DNA of 64,000 nucleotides from Advenella incenata (GTDB lineage: Bacteria; Pseudomonadota; Gammaproteobacteria; Burkholderiales; Burkholderiaceae_B): NCBI RefSeq assembly GCF_004217095.1, contig NZ_SHKO01000001.1, positions 310,001-374,000 of the forward strand. Reading direction: 5' to 3'. The notes under the pieces are model-generated. The model was not told the origin of the DNA. It worked only from the letters and a program-made list of their open reading frames with translations, and made no database searches. Within the stretch, counting starts at the first letter, position 1, and every line of letters begins with the position of its first letter. Shown piece after piece: positions 63,004-64,000 of the stretch. The position numbers and the translations under genes are program-made.

Positions 63004-64000
63004 CTATTGTTCCTTGTGTGCATCATCTGGCAGCGCATAGGCAATGATGTAGTCGCCACGGTCAGGAGACTGCCTGGCTCCGCCGGCATTGATCACAATG
63101 TACTGCTTGCCGGTTTTGGGGGAAATGTACGACATGGGGCCTGACTGACTGCCTACTGGCAGACGCGACTTCCAGATTTCCTTGCCGGTGGCCGAATCAT
63201 AGGCGCGCAGGTAGAAGTCTTGCGTGCCTGCGAAGAACAACAGCCCGGCCTGAGTCGCCAGCGATGGGCCCAGGGTGGGCATCCCTATAGGAATGGGCAT
63301 ACCCATGCGAATGCCCAGCGGTCCCGTATCCTGGACGGTGCCAACCGGAACCTGCCAGACGATCTTGCGGGTTTTCAGGTCAATGGCAGTCATCGTGCCA
63401 AACGGCGGTTTCTGGCAAGGGATACCCAATTGCGACAGGAAACGCTCGCGCATGGCACCAAAGGGCGTTCCGTCCTGGGGAACCACGCCCATCTCGATGC
63501 CGCTGGCCCCAGCGCCCACTTTCTCGCGGGGGATCATGTAATTGGCCAGACCCAGACGCATGTCGTTGACAAACATATAGTTGGTGGTCGGATCAACCGA
63601 GACACCGCCCCAGTTCATGCCACCCAGCGAGCCGGGAAACTGCAAGGCACGGTCTTCGCCGGGCGGTGTGTAGACGCCATCGTGACGCATGCCCTTGAAC
63701 TGAATCCGGCACAGCAGTTGGTCAAATGCAGTCGCACCCCACATATCGGATTCTTTTAACGTCTGATTGCCGATAGAAGGCATGCCCACGGAAAACGGCT
63801 GGGTGGCGGCGTAGCGCTCACCCTTGACATTGCCTTGCGGTACCGGTTTTTCCTGAACCTGCGCCAGCGGTTGGCCGGTCACGCGGTCGAGCATGAAGAT
63901 TTCGCCCTGTTTGGTTATTTGTACCAGCGCGAAGTTGGTGCCGCCTTTGCCATCGGGGATGTCATAGAGTAATGGTTGTGCAGGCAGATCAAAATCCCAT
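63004..64000 (-). CDS. Membrane-bound PQQ-dependent dehydrogenase, glucose/quinate/shikimate family, C-terminal part
   Basis: The coding region is open to the window end, so only about the C-terminal 332 residues are seen; the N-terminal membrane helices lie outside. The first visible residues read WDFDLPAQPLLYDIPD, the typical PQQ active-site region of glucose/quinate-type dehydrogenases. FMLDRVTGQPL, GGMNWGGVSVDP and GKEIWKSRLPVGSQSGPMSY are further family landmarks. It oxidises a sugar or polyol and feeds ubiquinone. Whether it is Gcd or QuiA cannot be decided from this part. Confidence 0.85.
   Translation of the reverse strand, partial: WDFDLPAQPLLYDIPDGKGGTNFALVQITKQGEIFMLDRVTGQPLAQVQEKPVPQGNVKGERYAATQPFSVGMPSIGNQTLKESDMWGATAFDQLLCRIQFKGMRHDGVYTPPGEDRALQFPGSLGGMNWGGVSVDPTTNYMFVNDMRLGLANYMIPREKVGAGASGIEMGVVPQDGTPFGAMRERFLSQLGIPCQKPPFGTMTAIDLKTRKIVWQVPVGTVQDTGPLGIRMGMPIPIGMPTLGPSLATQAGLLFFAGTQDFYLRAYDSATGKEIWKSRLPVGSQSGPMSYISPKTGKQYIVINAGGARQSPDRGDYIIAYALPDDAHKEQ

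Noticed and set aside
1-64000. tRNA, rRNA, CRISPR arrays, insertion sequences, phage genes, attachment sites, origin
   Set aside because: I looked for T-loop motifs, regularly spaced repeats, transposase or integrase motifs and DnaA-box clusters and found none convincing. A tRNA/CRISPR scan would settle this.

Overview
The window looks like chromosomal DNA of a betaproteobacterium of the order Burkholderiales, most likely an Alcaligenaceae member such as Advenella or a Bordetella/Achromobacter relative. The reasons are moderate GC, a Bug/TctC-type solute receptor, several LysR regulators, an AcoR-type sigma-54 activator, Mo-hydroxylase and PQQ enzymes, and a merged PcaC-PcaD protein. The genus is inferred from gene content and was not tested. 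About 59 protein genes are supported. I saw no tRNA, rRNA, CRISPR array, phage gene or insertion sequence.

Layout. 0.3-5.5 kb: an atypical SDR, then a copper two-component system (cusRS-like) divergent from a DUF305 protein and a YncE-like beta-propeller, with a perfect Cus-box in between. 5.5-11.8 kb: a minus-strand catabolic operon (GntR regulator, ABC permease/ATPase/receptor, GMC oxidoreductase, enolase-superfamily enzyme) of unknown substrate. 12.0-13.3 kb: an RcnR/DmeR-type nickel/cobalt sensor and a DmeF-type exporter with a G6 operator. 13.4-16.2 kb: an orphan ModA-like lipoprotein and an L-lactate permease. 16.6-22.7 kb: small regulator/enzyme pairs (LysR with an NAD(P)-binding protein, EthD, AraC with an Fsr-like exporter, TetR). 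23-24.4 kb: hglS-type 2-oxoadipate dioxygenase. 24.8-28.6 kb: a four-gene iron-siderophore ABC importer. 28.7-31.2 kb: a large MscS-family channel. 31.4-35.7 kb: SDR, MLE-type enolase, Bug receptor and LysR. 35.8-36.9 kb: two PhnB-like VOC proteins.

37.3-49.2 kb is an alcohol/aldehyde oxidation island. It holds an AcoR-like sigma-54 activator, an aldehyde dehydrogenase with a -24/-12 promoter, a two-subunit Mo-hydroxylase with its MocA and XdhC maturation factors, a cytochrome c with an unusual N-terminal repeat domain, and a periplasmic PQQ dehydrogenase. The plausible flow is alcohol to aldehyde in the periplasm (PQQ enzyme to cytochrome c), then aldehyde to acid by the Mo enzyme and the NAD-dependent dehydrogenase.

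49.4-64 kb: argE-like peptidase, MHS-family transporter, OsmC, antibiotic-biosynthesis-monooxygenase-like protein, MmyB-type regulator, arylamine N-acetyltransferase with a SoxR-type promoter and a tail-overlapping soxR, a short MmgE/PrpD homologue, a ParD-like/methionine aminopeptidase pair, merged PcaCD, a panE-ttdAB operon, a YeaO-type DUF488 protein, and the C-terminal part of a membrane PQQ glucose/quinate-type dehydrogenase cut by the window end.

The least explained items are the ParD-like/Map operon with its palindromic promoter, the SoxR-NAT locus, the orphan GntR/ABC/GMC/enolase operon, and the PQQ dehydrogenase that lacks the usual vicinal cysteines and is paired with a fused cytochrome.
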